Assembly: GCF_035582795.1 (NCBI RefSeq) | Contig: NC_134373.1 | Span: forward strand, 37,170,501 to 37,234,500 | Origin: Mycteria americana | Lineage: Eukaryota; Chordata; Aves; Ciconiiformes; Ciconiidae | DNA length: 64,000 nt | Direction: 5' to 3' | Shown: piece after piece, positions 1 to 14,290 of the stretch | Numbering within the stretch: the first letter of the stretch is position 1 | How the letters are laid out: every line of letters starts with the position of its first letter | The notes under the pieces: model-generated | Told to the model about the DNA's origin: nothing | Databases searched by the model: none | What the model saw: the letters and a program-made list of their open reading frames with translations, nothing else | Translations under genes and position numbers: made by a program

Positions 1-3000
1 GGAAGAAGGTACCGTGCATTTGAAACCCATGAGAATAGTTGATTTTCAGTTCAGGGTAATACAGCCTTTAATTAACTGAAGAGAAGACTTTCAAAGGTGA
101 AAGTACAAGTTAGGTTCATGGTATTCCCTGTGGTTTCTTTTCTTCTGTCAGCTGTATGATTTTGCAACTTCTTGACCAGTGATACAATAAATAAATACTC
201 TTAAATCTATAATGCTCTAATTTTCCCTAGAAGGAGGATTCTGGAGCATCCAAACAGAATGGGAGCAAGCCAGCAATCCTGTTCTCATTAGTGGTGTCTG
301 ACCACACACACTTTGCCTAAGTATTTGAAAACAGTGTAGTTACTGAATTTAGTGTGATGAATTTACCACAGTGAATTGGGACAGAATGCAGGTCTCTATT
401 AGATGTATAAATAATTGCATATTTGTCACATCCAGAAAGCTGCCTTGATATATGGATAAAGATAACTGTTTCCTGATGAACTTAAGTCCTTGAGTTTTAG
501 TGCTTAAAGAGATTTATGGATAGTTGCCTCAGCACAAAGTCTATGTTTGGAACAATGTATTTTTAGAACCGATGCGTGCAGGTAGTAAGCCTGATTTTTA
601 TATCTAAGGAATACCCCAAACTAATGTTGTAATCAATAGAAAATGTGGATGGTCAGCATGCCTGAAAGCTAATGCCCAGTAAGAGAAGCAAGTGGTTTTC
701 CTTCTATAAAAGAAGAAATCAAGAAACAGAGATCAAGAAATAAAATACAGAAAAAGAAAAAAAACCCCTCAATTCTCCTCTGCTTTTCAGAAAATAAGGT
801 TTGTGCACCTTTTTACCATTTATAGCTCTTCTAAGTGTGAAGAACCAGCTATGAAGAAGAAAATTCCCAATCAAAGGTGTCATATGTGGGAGAAAAGGAG
901 CTGCTTGTTTTCATGCTGAAGAGGTAGAGGTTAAGTGACAGTTTCAAAAAACAGCTGAGGCTCATTCTAGAAAAATCAGCCTGGTGAACTTATTTATAAA
1001 GGAAAGGAGTAGCAACAGAGGTGCTGATTTCTGCTTCTCTTCAAGAAATGCTGTGATGCTCGCTTTGGTGGAGTTTGACTAGCCTGTTGTCAAAAATAGG
1101 TAATAATATGTAGCATTAAAAAAAACCAACCTACCCCAAAAATGTTCTCTGCTTTGGGGTTGCCTGTATCATATTACCCTGCAGCAGAAACAGAGCGAAA
1201 TCAAAGGCAGCTATAGAGAGATTTTCACAGGGAGTGAGGCAATAGTAAAAAAGTGCATCAATGGGGAAATACCTCCCGCCTGGGTCAAAACAACCTGGAT
1301 CAACTGTAGTCTCTCCAAATCGATATCCAGGATCACAAGGGATGTAAAACTTTAAGTGTGTTGGCCTAAGGAAATGGTAGGAGCTATCAGAGTAGATCTG
1401 AGAGGCAGGTGACTAAGAACATGTGCTGTGAGCACAGTGCTGTGCTTCTCTGATGAGGAAAGGGTGGTTAGCTGGGACGAGGGGGCCTCCCACGGGCACA
1501 TGAAGAAGGCTCAAGGGGGTGCAAGTACTGGTTCTGTGAGCTTTGCTCCACAGGTTACATCCCCTCGGGTAGCTAATGACACTTTCAATCCCAGATGGCT
1601 CTCTGAGAAAGGCTTGCTGGTCCTAAAGCCCTTTGTGGCTTCCATTAACAGAGCCTAGAGAATCAGCTCAACAGCCTTGGACAGGACACTCAACAGATGC
1701 AGGAGAAAAGGGAGGAGCTTCTTTGGAGTCAGGTTGTAGACCCCATTTTGCTTTTCACTGAGGAAATGGGAGGTCATCTGGAGACAGGCTAGGAATCTTC
1801 CTGGCAGTGAATTGCTGCCCTGTTCAGGACCCAGGATGCTAGACAGTTGTTCAAGATGGCCACAAGGTTCCTCTTCCTTTCCCAAGCACATCCTGTAAAA
1901 CCCTATTTTATGACTGACTGGAAAACACAATTTAATTTGCTATGTGGAAAGCAGTAGTGTATTATTGGGATAGGGTAACAGACAGATGAAGACCAGTTCT
2001 ATGGTGCATGAATGTAGAATTATATAAAAATAAGGTTTAAAAAAAAAGGGAAGCAAATGGATATTAGATGTATTGCAATATCTTCCTAATATAAAAAATA
2101 GTGTACTGCCTGCTGGGAGGGACTTTATTTAGTCTATCTAAGCTGAAGCTTTGCAAATTTACCATGGAGGCAACTTCTTTCAATGTAGCAGAGAACTGCT
2201 GGGTTTTGCATGAGTCTCTCTGTTTCTTGCTTCCTTTTGAAAAGCCGGCAAAAAGAAAGCAGTCATTATGACTTCTAGGTAACAGTATATAGAAAAAGCC
2301 CATTTGTTGCTACTCCACAAAGTTAAATGGTAATTGTCAGCCACACTTCTTTCTGCAAAATATGAGCCTGTCTGCCTAACCACAGTGTGGCACTAATGGT
2401 ATAAACGCAGCAGAACACAGATGGAAATTAAACAGCAGCTGGGTAATCATCTTCATAAATGTAATATTAAAAATATCACAATCCTTTTATTTTTGTCCTG
2501 CTTGTATAAGGCAGGGCTGCATAACAAATAACTATCATAACTTTTCTGAGAAGTGCAGCTTGTGACCAGTTTAAATCAAATGACTCTTTTGCCCTCCTGT
2601 TCTGCCAGCAACTGCTTGTCTCACTAGGGCTCTTCTTGTACCAGTATTAACAATCTGTTATACACCAGATTAGGGTCATTAACCACTCATTAGTTCCTGA
2701 GAGAGGAAGGCCACCTCTTGTTTGTTGAATATTGATTAGGAGGCAACAGAGCATACCAGTCTGAAGCCACCACGGAAGATGATCAACTTCTGAAGCATTA
2801 CCTCTGTATTTCGTAATGCTCTGGATTAGATCTGCTGTGGCTACTTTCATTTTCATTTGTACTGGTTGCTTTCTTTGTCCTTCCTCTCTTGTACAGGACC
2901 AGGCACCAAATAGTGCTGACCGAATAATAAAAATAATGCTGTCATCCTCAGCCTCTTGCGGGATGGAGAAGTAGTCTGACAACTTAACTTGGCTTTGCTA

Positions 3001-6000
3001 TCCCTCATGGGCAAGCCTGCTTCCTTTCCTTCCTCTGATGCATTGCAAGTGTAATGTGTCTTGTCCTGCTGCCAATACCACCACAATAGATTACAGTGCT
3101 TCTCTGAATAGAGATACTGCTGAGTAATTTTCATCTCTACGGAAATTAATTCATACATTTTTCCCCAGTTTGCATCAAAATCAAGGAACTTGACTGATTT
3201 AAGGTCCAAACTTGCTATTGGTAAATATATAAAACCCTTCTAAAGACAGTTTCTTGAAACTGGTAACATAATGGTAAATACTGTTGAAGATGACCTTGAG
3301 GTAATAACTTAAAAAGCTGATAATAGGATTTGTGCTCTGGTAGTAGTAGGTGTTTAAAAATTAAACAAGCAAAACCTTAAAAAACCTCATATGTTGTCTT
3401 AATATGTGCTATAATCCAAGCCTGACTGTGCATAATAAGCTTGTAAGTCCATTGATTCATTGATGGTGAGATAACAAACACCTGTAAATGGCAAATGGAT
3501 GGTATGCAAGAAACGCGACGTGTGATGGACCAGCTTCAGCACTGCAACTTTTCTGTAGTCTCACTATGTCACTGTCCTTCTGCCTGTTCCTAGCACATTA
3601 CTTTGGAGATTACCTGCCTTGCTCGCTGTCCGCAGCACACTATAAAGCAAACTATAACAAACCAGTGAGTTTTTATAGATGATTCCACTAGTTCAGGCAC
3701 TGCTTTACCTTTACTTGGTAGCCGTCACGTCCTATACATTATGCAAGGACACTGACACTGAGCATGTACAGCTGGAAAAAGTGATCCTTGGAATGATTAT
3801 CACACAGGAACCACACTGGTTGCATATGTTACTGTTTTTGCAAGTGTGTTTCTCAGGCTAAATTTCTCCAGTAAATCTTCCTCTGTTGACAATAGCAATG
3901 TTAGGGGGATTGATGTTTTATGGTATGGTACACATACATTGTATCATAAAAGGGCAACCTTTTAATATAAAGTTAAACTTTAAATTTACTGTTTAATAAA
4001 ACTGTGATGTGGATATATACATATAAGGAGAATGTTACAGTTAAAAGAAACAAAAAGTGTTTAAAAGTGTGAAATTAATGGCAAGGGGAGGGCAAACTGC
4101 TCCTCATCTCATCCCACCCCCACGAAAGTTACAGGGCCAAAAAATCACATTTCTTAAGGCATGATCCTCTACTATTGAAATCAGTGACAAAAAAAAAAAA
4201 TCCATACTATTTTGATAAGTGAAGGTTGAAGGGTTTAAAAAGCTGTTAATATCATCTTGTCCATTAGTTGTTTTGGAAAATTAAACAAGCTCCTTTAGGC
4301 CTCTGGTCCCATCTTTTATGGCTCCAAAATCAGCGTAACAGATTATTGGCTAGAGATACCATCTCGCCTCTCCCTTGCTGTGTAGGGAGTCCAGGGTTGT
4401 CTTTACCTTTATGAAATATACCCCTACAGAAAAGAGGAAGATGTATTTAATTTTGTTCTCCATTATACACTCCAGAAAATGCAACTTCATCTATATATCA
4501 GCCTGTGATGAGGCAGAAGGCAGGATCTGCTCATCTACTAATCTCCTTGTATCCAATTGAAAATCTTGCCATGCTTTCCTGAGGCAACACTGCGATCATT
4601 TCTCCATCCAATCCACGCTAACTGCCTCTCTTAGCTAGATGTAGACTTCATAAAAAGGAAATATCAGGTTCATGCAAAATAAGTTTTGCTTTGCTGAGCA
4701 TTAAAGTCCACCCTTTGGATGCAGACTCTTATTTTCATTCAGAGAGAATTTGTGTATGAGGCTCATAACTTTTTGGAAATATGTGTACCATCATATGAGT
4801 TATTTTTTTGGAAGAGTAATGTGACTGGAGATAAGGCATTTGCTGTTAAATAAATGTTTCTTGTTTTAATTTCTCATCACTCGCAAATAGTTTGGATGGA
4901 AATCACAGTGCTTTAATATAGACAGAGCTCTGAGGTAGGTTGCTGCGGTGACCAGGAGATGTTATGGACTTCTCGAATGGCGCATGAATGGTGCATACAA
5001 TCTTGTCTGGAACATCAAAAAGGTGGTGGTCCTAAGAGCTTTATTTCCAGTCAGAGCTGGAAATATCAGCTGTGTTCTGCCCAGATGCTGCGGGCTTTTC
5101 ACTCCTGCAGTGCTGCTTGGGCCTGTATAACAAGGTAAGTCACCTTCTAGCCCGGTTGTGGGGCCAGCTGAGTCATACGTGTGTTTAAGCAGCACCTTCT
5201 TGTTAGGCTGACGCAAGAGCCCTGGTCCTTCCGAACCAAACACTCTTTCTGATTTTTAACTCAAAGGAGGTCTTTGTTAGCTGGGAAGTGTAATTTGTAT
5301 ACGCATTTGAGTCCCCAAGGACATGGGGAGAAAAAAAGGTGTGTCCTGGTGCATATCAAAACATGCAGGTGGTAAGGACCATCCCCAGGGCATGATGGCC
5401 AGCTGATGGGCATGAGATGAGGCACAGCTGAGATACATCCCCAGGTGCAGTAAGAGCTGCTTCGGAGGGGCTGTCTCTTGGGAGCTGATTATGGGAGGAC
5501 TCATCTGGATGCTGGGTGCCCTAGACCCAAGCCGAGGGCTGCTAATGCCCAAAGGACAGCAGTTTCTCTTTTTCATATACTGGGCTGGGTGACCTCTTTC
5601 TTTTGGTTTTAGAGAGACCTCTCCTTGGGCTGGCAGACCGTGAGGTTACTCTGAGCTACTGCCCCTTGTAGGAACTGCTGTCGATGGGGGCATGCGCCCA
5701 CAAATACTAACTATAGATACACCTAGATGCAAAATTTATATCTTTAAGTCTGTATACAAGCTGTGCATATCCTGCATACGAAGAAAGGAAGTACTGCAGT
5801 GTTCAGACATGAGAGTTTTGTGGGAGGAGGTTAGCATTTCAAATGAAGACAATGTTAGTGACCTGTAAGTCAACACTGCCAGAGTGTCTTCAAATTGTAG
5901 ACCTCAATCTCTTTTCTGTTTGTTTTCAAGATAAACCTGACAGTATTCAGTCTAAGCTGTTTTTTAATTCCCTAGCCAAAATTGTGTACCACTAAAAATA

Positions 6001-8074
6001 GAGTTTGTAATAGAAGTTATAGCTTTTAACTGTGAGGCCTTCAGGATGGCTCCATTATATTGCAGCTCTGTTAATTAAAATGAAGGGGGAAAAATATATA
6101 ATAGGATTGTGCTAATAAAGCATGAAATGAACAGTCTTACCTTAAGACACTTGTCTATCTGTTTTTCCTTATTGCATGAGCAGTTGTCTTTGTCTTCCCC
6201 AAAATACACTGAAATTGAGGGAAGGATTTTTTTTTTTTAAAAAAAGGAAACTTCTGAACCTTCCTATTCACTGTCATTCTGGCATCCTCTGCCATCCTCC
6301 CTTTCACATAATTGTGTTTAGGCATTTTGGGGCAGTGGGTGGGAACACAGTATAGCCTAGTTGAATAGGTGCTTCGTGTTGAATTCAGATTGCCAAGTGC
6401 TACAGACCGAATCACTGGAGCTGCTGGATTAATAGTTTGTTGGGTTTTTTTTTTCCTGTGTGCTTTCAGGAGAACTTGTACTGAAAAATGACTTTCACTT
6501 CTCACCTTAAACCTAGAGAGCTTCTCAAATACTCTGTGATGTTGTAAATCTGCGGTACAATTTGTAGACTCTTAATAGTTATCATAATGCAGAAGCAAAG
6601 CTTTTATATCAATATGACTATACCAGGAAAGAAAATTGAATCTTCCTCCGTGTTTTCTGAACTAAAATTTAAAACATGCAACAGCAGAATAGATCTAGAA
6701 GCTGTAGGTAATGTTGAACTCAATTCTTCAAGCATAATATTATGCCCACAGCATTAATTTTTTTTGCATGGTTGTACTACATATAGCTCCATTCTTCATA
6801 TACAATCTATGCATATACATTTTTCACACAGTTCCACCAAACAGAATTGGAGCTTTTATGAAATGGATTGGAATGACCTCAGGTGTTCACAGGGTTGGGG
6901 TCTAACGAATGCAGATCTCTGGACAATAATGGCTGCATTAAATACCATCTAAAACATTAAATTTTGCTAATATTTTAAAGCATTTTGTATTAATATGAAC
7001 ATTGTTCATATGAATATTGTTTTTAAAAGAAAAAGTAATGCAGCTGTCAGGTTTAAATAAAGAGAAAGTTTATGCAGAAGTCAGCTTGTCTGTGCACTTT
7101 CCAAGAAAGACAATTCAAAAGGGAGAGCAGAGCACCGGGTTCAAATGGGCAGGTTTGCCTGGCGCTGAGTGGCCCATGGGACATCTGCCACTGACAGTAG
7201 CCAGCACAGCTTTCAAATGCATTATAAAATCCCCGAAATCAAAGCAGAGGCAAGATGTAAAATATGTTAACTTCTGTCACTTGCATGGCTCAGAGAGACA
7301 CCACTGTAGAAATAAAAAGTAATACTCTGAGTAAACCAAAATGACAGAACATGCATTGCAAAGTGCTGCTCAAGCATATAAAGTGCAATCCAGTCACTAA
7401 CTCAAATGAAATATTCTGCTAACTGTTATGGGCATCAGCCTTGCACCACGGCAGTGTCTGCGCAGAAGAGCTCTGCATAGGAACTGGAAAAAGTTCTGAT
7501 AACTTATCCAAAAAAGTCATTAGAGCTAGTAAGGTGAAATTTTTTTGAGTATAGCTGATCAATCCATCTGAAACTGCTGCTAAAAGGAAACAAAAATATA
7601 TTTCTTGGTAAGAGTTTCCACAGCTGAAGTGATGTTTTTCCAGAGTTGAAATGTGTCAGGTTTTTGATAGCCATTATTAGATGAAATACTGTTGGGAGAC
7701 TTCAGTTCTGAGCTGATCTTGTCTCATTTTGCTAGAATTAAAGGGTGATTTGTGAGGTTGCTGTGGTGGGAGCAATACTAGTAATTTTTTGTTGCAGGGC
7801 TTAAGATTTTATTGGGTGTTGTGCAAGGGAAAATGAAAAATCTCAATGTACATTCTCATGTCTATATTTTTAAAATAAGTGTAATGATGTACTCGGAGCT
7901 TAAAATGGGCATTCCTTTTGGTGTTAAAGAATAAAGAAAAGCAAGGTTTTTGGTCACGTTCTGATTGTGAAATATTTTAAAATAGTGAAAAATAGCTTGG
8001 ATGAAGATTTTAATCTCAAATATTAATGGATCTCTATATATTTGTCTGCTCAAACTGAAATTGTATTTTAATAA
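1..8074. other. AT-rich non-coding DNA
   Basis: No protein or RNA gene is recognisable here. All open frames are about 120 codons or shorter, and none shows a known domain or a convincing chain of splice sites. The stretch holds scattered A/T homopolymers, for example an A run near 4,188-4,200 and T/A runs near 6,228-6,246. One weak exon-like segment at 5,051-5,133 is reported under findings. It is most simply read as intergenic or intronic DNA. Confidence 0.6.
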
Positions 8075-8094
8075 CCCCCCCCCCCCCCCCCCCC
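8075..8094. repeat. Poly-C homopolymer (C20)
   Basis: An uninterrupted run of 20 C on the + strand lies in otherwise AT-rich sequence. Runs of this kind mutate quickly by slippage and are often mis-sized in assemblies. On the minus strand it is a G20 tract, which can form quadruplexes. Confidence 0.95.
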
Positions 8095-8220
8095 AAATAA
8101 AACCCACACTTGTCTGCTTCTTCACTGGGGGTAACAAGGATTGTATTGCAGTGTGCTGCTCATACTGCAGACTAGGCGCTATTTGTTCTGATGGTACCAC
8201 ATTGCACATTCCTTCTCCTA

Positions 8221-8240
8221 AAACTGTTCTAAACTGTTCT
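8221..8240. repeat. Two perfect tandem 10-bp units
   Basis: AAACTGTTCT occurs twice without a gap. A third partial match (CTACTGTT) follows. No function is implied. Confidence 0.8.
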
Positions 8241-8543
8241 TTCTACTGTTTTCAGAAACGATACTGCACCGTGTACCTACAAGTCTACAATAGGCCAGTC
8301 TGAATCTGGGTTCTTCCTCCCATGTGCCAGGGTAAGACTGGTCCTGGTCTTCCCTTCCATCCCTGGTCCTGCACCTTGCCCAGTCTCTGGAGTTTTCCAT
8401 GGCAAGGGTCAATGTCCTTCAAGAGCAGCGTGTGTTAAATTAGCTTAGCAGAAGCTCTGGTGAGCACTTGCACTGGTGTAGCAGGAGGGAGGAAACATGC
8501 GGGGAAGGAGGGGAGGGTGGCCAGGGGAAGATTTTCCCTTCTT

Positions 8544-8571
8544 GACACTAGCGATGTGACACTAGTGAGGT
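8544..8571. repeat. Two tandem 14-bp units
   Basis: GACACTAGCGATGT is followed directly by GACACTAGTGAGGT, a near-identical tandem pair. It is a small slippage or duplication product with no obvious role. Confidence 0.75.
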
Positions 8572-11500
8572 GGGCACAGCTGCGACTGTAGCTCTTGGTG
8601 GCACTTAACTTTGGTCACTGCTTCTTCCTGAGCTAAGTCTCCCTTGGAGTTCATGCTCTGTGTTAGCAGGACTGAAATCGCTGTGTTTTAGGCTGTCAAG
8701 CGCATGGCTCATGTTGTCCCAAAGTCTTGGTTCTTCGAGGAAGGAAACTGCAAATCAAGCTTTTCTCTGGAACTGCAAGCAAAGAGCTTCAAGTGGAGTT
8801 TCAGAGTCTCTTGAGAGCATCTGGAGCTTTAAATGGGGTGTACCAGATACTGTGATGGGAAGTGGACCCAAAAATCTCATGCTTCTGGGGAAAGACAGAA
8901 GCCTCTAATCCAGTTACTAGGGACAGACATATTCACACATATTAAAGACTTATTTTGTGCTACAGACTGTATAACTAACTTGGCTTGACATGTCTGATAT
9001 AAGTTTTTGTGTTTCACGTAGTATTTTAGCCATGCTGTGAGCTGCCCGGGTATTTCTCCTTGTCTCTGCAAGGTGCTGCTGCAGATTCACTGTCTTGGCA
9101 AGTATGCCTGCTCTGGCTGCTATCACACATTTGACTATAATGCATACATACCTTAAAACCATGCGTTTTTTATTTCCACAGAGCATTTCCATTTGGGTTC
9201 ACATTTAGATTCTTAGCTAGTATATTAGACAGTGCTAACTGGGTGTTTCTACAGTTGTTTTAACAGTGGTTTTCTTTGTGGAGTGAGACTCTCCAAACAC
9301 ACCTCTGGGATAAAGATAAGATTTGAAATTGGGAGCCATATCATTTAAGAAAAATTCAAGCTCTTCAAAAAGAAATAAACAGCAGGAGTGATTTGATTTT
9401 CAAATCATGTTAGAGGGAAAAGTTTATACAACAAGAACAGAAACAAATCTGTCTGTCTGTTTCTTTTTTTTTTTTGCCAAGCGTCAGATTCAGGGTATCG
9501 AATGGATTATTACTGGTTCTTATCTAGGTTTAGAAAAAGCTGTGAATATATAATGAATACAACAGAGAGATTTCAGTGTTTATTGGTTTACTGGTTTATT
9601 GATGCTTCACTTGCCTGTCTTTGCAAGTGGTGCCATTCATGAAGACTTGGCTAATCTCCAAAGACAGTCTAGATTTGTTCCATTTATTGCTCTTCTGAGT
9701 TTGCCTTTTGGCAAAAAGTCTCAGATCAGGAGCCGTTTGCATATCAAGGCTCACAGGTCTGCTTTGAAAAGCTGCCAGGTCTTGGAAGTTGTGAAGCCTC
9801 TCACTATAAATTAAGGGAACAATAATTGAATGTATTAATTCTAATTCTTAAAATTTTTTGTAATAGGCATCCTTAATTTTGTCATAACTTCATGTAACTA
9901 AATAAAGATTACCACTGCATGCAGTGTTCTGGCTTTCACTAAGGGGAAGTACAAGGAAATACGGCAGAAGGGAGGTGTTTTGGACATAAAGTTACAACCG
10001 AGTTTAGGTTTATTACGCAGATAAGAAAACAGCCAGTGCAACACTGGTCATGCTGATGCTGATGTCCGTAAGAAAAGGTCAATCGGAGTTGTTTCATCTC
10101 TTCTAGAGGGTTCTGAAGCTGCCACGTAAATGATGGTTTATGTTGGTCAGCGGAGCAGGGATTGCTGCACAGACTATTAACTACCAGTGAGGGAAGAAAA
10201 TACCTTAAACATCTCTGCTTCCTGGGTGAATGCAATCTAGCAGCAACGAGAACAGCTGAGCAAGGACAGCTTTGGGTTTGATTCATTCAAATGGAGACTG
10301 TTGGCTGGATAGGCTTGTGAGCAGGCTGTAAGCACCCTGGTGGCGGTGGCCTGGGAAGGGTTAGTTAAGGATGGCTTTTACCTTCTCTAAGTGGCTAATT
10401 AGAAATATCTCTTCTGAAGGAGCTTCAGCCTGCAAACAGTGATGGAAAGTGCTCTGGAAGGAATGATGAAGTGGTGTTGATGAGCAGAAAAAGTAAGAAC
10501 TGGCAAATAGTGGGCGTTAGAAAGGTGCAATCAAATGCTTATAAAGGGCACTCTTGGGCTGGAGAACAGGAGAGGATGGGGTTGCTCTGAGCATAAGGGT
10601 GCAGAGGACGAAGGACCTACTGGCATGGCTTGGTGGGGAGCGCCCAGACTGCTGGCTAGGACCAGGCACATGCGGCTTGCCTGAGGGCAGATGTTTCCCT
10701 TATACAGCCTGGGAGGCAGGAGGATCGACTGATGGCACTGCTGGGGGAGCTGATCCGTGGTCATTGATAAGCATCTTTGCTGGCTACTTGTTTAAAACAA
10801 AATAGTGCTGCCTCTTTCCATTTTAGAAAGGAGCAACTGAATTTCTGGGTGTCCAGCACCTCCTTCTGTACCCAGGTCCCCATTCGTGTGTCACAGGAGA
10901 GCTGGACTTGTGCTTACTGAAAACAGTGGCACTGCGATCTCAAGTCAAGCACCCCAAAATCACTAGTCACTCTTCACAACTTAGAAATGATTGATGAGTA
11001 GAGAACTCATCAGTTCAGAAGAGCGAGGGAAATTAAAGCCCGAGCTGTCTGGACTTATTTAATATTTACCCCAAGACCTATGCAGTGCTTTTGCCTCTGA
11101 AGATCAGTTTCAGTTTTTGCTCATTTGGTCCATCTCTGAGGCAAATACGGAGGTGTTCTTTTAAGAGAAGAAAAGGAGTGCCATGAGCACAGAGCCCAAT
11201 GGCAAGTGTGCATTGCATACTAGTGTATCGCACTGTGTGTTCTCTTAACAAAAAAATCCATAAATGAGCTTTTGCCTTTTCACTATACTACAGCAGAGTT
11301 TAGATTTTATAAGCTGACCAGCTTCTTTCTGTTCCCCAAATCCTCCTATTGCACTGTAGTTGCCTTATTAAAATTTCCATGAACATATATATATATAAAA
11401 AAGGTTCTCAAGATGAAATCCAAGTAATGACTGTTCAGTTCTGTAGTCTGTAGATCATCTCTCATATGCTTCTGAATTAGATATTGATGTTGCTCTATAT

Positions 11501-13200
11501 TATAATGGGGTTATATTTAACTTTCTTAATGTCACATTTTTATTAATTTCTGATATTGGGTCCATGCTAAATATCTTCTTCATATGACCACAATCTTGTA
11601 GGTCTAAGGTATGATTAAATATGCACTGCACAGGTGTGGCTTGCATCCTGATACCTAAAATGACTTATAATGTTTATAACCTCTTAGCTGTTACATATAC
11701 TATATTTCATAGGCAAGTGTGTCATATTCCACTTCATGCTCTGACAGTCAGGTTCTTTAGTCTTCATAAAGCATTTAAGTGTATTCTGTATTTGCTATCC
11801 CTCTAAAAATTGCTGTTGCTTTCAGTTAACATCTTTTTTTTTCTTGCCTCAGAATTTTTCCCCAGTCTATGACAATATTGATTGTGTCACTCATCCTTTA
11901 TTACCAACTGATTTTTAGTTGCATTGGTAGGAATTACATACTAATTGTAGTCTCCTGGATCAGCTTTTCCAGTGTGACACTGAGACTATGAAGGCAACGC
12001 TTAGGAGATTAATTCTAGCAGTGGAAGTTGCGTGGACAGACTTGAAAAAGCGAAACCTAAAGTCTCAAAGTCTGGAAGGCAAATAAAAAACCCTGAAATT
12101 TCAGTTCTTGTGATGTGAAGGACAGCCTGACTTGTGACTTGGGTATGTTGCCTATTGTTATTGCAATAATACTGTGGGAAATAATACTGTGAGTGACTTT
12201 CCTCTAGAATTGAAAGCAGGGAAGATGCCCGAGTGCAAATGGATATGGCTCCTGTTAGTTGCTGGTGTGCACAGAGGTCAAGGGAATTTGCTTTGTACAA
12301 GATACGGTTCATGAAGACTTGCTATTTCCTGCTTTGTGTAGTTTGCCTTACTTGGCATCTTCCTCTGAGATTAAGGGATGGTGCCAAGTAGCTAAAGCCA
12401 AAATATCAATTGTGTATTTTGGAAAACTGAAACATGCTGCTGAAAGACTAAAATAATTTTACTTTTAATAGTGTTTTTAACCCAAGGCTTGCACAGGGAG
12501 GTGGTGTGGAACAGGGTCAACAAGGTATAAAATTGTAAATCAGCTCAAATACGGAGCTAAATCTTTAGATTTTCTCTCTCTAACCTATTTTAATGGGCTG
12601 AGTGCTAGGTGCCGAACATTTGTACTATTTTCCTCAGACTCCAAAGATGGCAAATGTTCTTATAAACGTTCTATTTTTCCAACAAGGAAAAAAAGTAGTG
12701 TAGTTTCACTTTAGTATCCCTTTAGTGGCAATGATGAATCCTCTGGCACTCTTAACTAAGCATTTAATGTCAACTTTACCTTTCACCCTTAACTCATCTA
12801 GACATTAACTGATCTATAAAATTCACTTGAGGATTCATTGCCAATTATAAAACTCTTGTTCTGAATTGTGAACTTTTTTTAATATTAAAACATTTTAATC
12901 AGTAAAAGATCTTCACATCAAACAAATGCTAGATTAATGATCGACTGCCGATTTATCTGGTTCATTCAGTTTTGCATTTTATTACTTTGTGGACTAGGAA
13001 GATAATAGCCAAATTCTTCTGTTGATGACACCAATGAAAACCCTGACTAATTGTTGCAGTGAATGGCGCCGATCTGCATTTTCACACATCATTGAACAAA
13101 ATACAGTCCAGAGTGCGGAGGAAAAGGTAGCACGTGGGGGAAGCTATGAAGGATATAAATGTCATAAAACTCAGAGCAACTGGGCTTAGTTAAAAAGCCT

Positions 13201-14290
13201 TGGAGTCTTGCCTTGCTACAGGCAGGACAAAAAGATGATCTCTACTCCAGGGCAACACCGCGTCTGTCTGAATCCTTTGCTGAATACTGATGAAAAGGTC
13301 AGTGGTTTGACGGGGTCAGGCCAAGAGTCCGTCTCCCCGGGTGCAATGGCCAGCACGGGGAGGGAGGACAGAGCTGGCTCACCAAGCCTCTGCCCTGAGT
13401 GCGGGACTGCCGGATCCCGCATCCTCCCTGCCACTAGAAGGAGGGAGCCACTACAGACACCATTGCTGCCACCACTGCTGCTGGCATCTCCATCACGCTC
13501 GTGGGTACCTGGATGATAAAGCCTTACCTTCACGTGCAGCAGAAGCCAAAAACTGAGGGTCACAGCTTCACCTGTGGCCACTTCTGTGTAGCTCATCCTG
13601 CTCATCACCCCAAGAGCCAGCATTGCTGTCCATGGACTCTCCACCATACCTCCTGGGATGAAAGCCTTCAGCCAGGGATGAGTTAGAGCAGAATCCCTCT
13701 TCTTCCCCTTACTGCTGTCCTATTCCTCCACCAATTCACCCTTTCCCCATACTCATGTGCCATTTTCCCCTTCCCTTCTATACTCATCTGAGCCGTCAAG
13801 TCACATCATTTCTTCTCCGCTCCTGCCTGCAGCCTGAGGACCTGGATCCTATTCTCACATCATCTTCAAAATTGACCCTCCCGGCTTCCCATCCTGAAAC
13901 CACTGCCCAGTGTAATGTGTTGGCAGAAGAGTATCTCAGGATGGAGAGAGGGTTCCCACCAGCCCTGCTCTGCCTGTGGGGAGCAGACGCTGGTGGAGGG
14001 GCTGCAGGAAGGAGGGTTTCTTACCGCGCTGCTCATGTCTCTGTCCCTTGAGCATTGCTGCAGTACCTGCCACCTTTGAGGCAACGCTGGAAGATGCGGG
14101 CATGTTCTGATTGCCACAGGATCCTTATTTCTCCCCTGTGGCTGCTTGCCCCCTTCACTCCCTGCTTTTTTCACTTCTCTCATGAATATGTGATTTCTCA
14201 CCAAGTCTAAATACCCTGCTGTCCCTCCCACCCCTTGGTGGGAAACATTTGGTTTTGTTAGGGACAAGCTAAGGCCCATTCTTTAAGGGG
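13201..14290. other. Moderately GC-rich non-coding patch
   Basis: This kilobase is richer in G+C than its surroundings, so open frames of up to about 143 codons occur on both strands by composition. Translations give low-complexity peptides with no recognisable domain. No splice-bounded exon stands out. It could hold an unrecognised exon or a decayed repeat, but nothing in it supports a gene call. Confidence 0.45.

Larger units (their letters stand above)
8095..13200. other. Non-coding DNA
   Basis: Apart from the two small tandem pairs near 8.2 and 8.55 kb, I see no gene. The stretch includes a TGTC/T-rich run near 9,450-9,475 and a short AT dinucleotide run near 11,383-11,396. The longest open frame is about 115 codons and has no recognisable motif. 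Confidence 0.6.

Noticed and set aside
12900-13100. AT-rich stretch suspected of being a conserved non-coding element
   Set aside because: Conservation cannot be judged from one sequence, and nothing specific in the bases supports it.
13216-14279. 143- and 137-codon minus-strand ORFs in a GC-richer patch
   Set aside because: The translations are low in information and have no recognisable domain. Opposing + frames are also open, which fits a composition effect.
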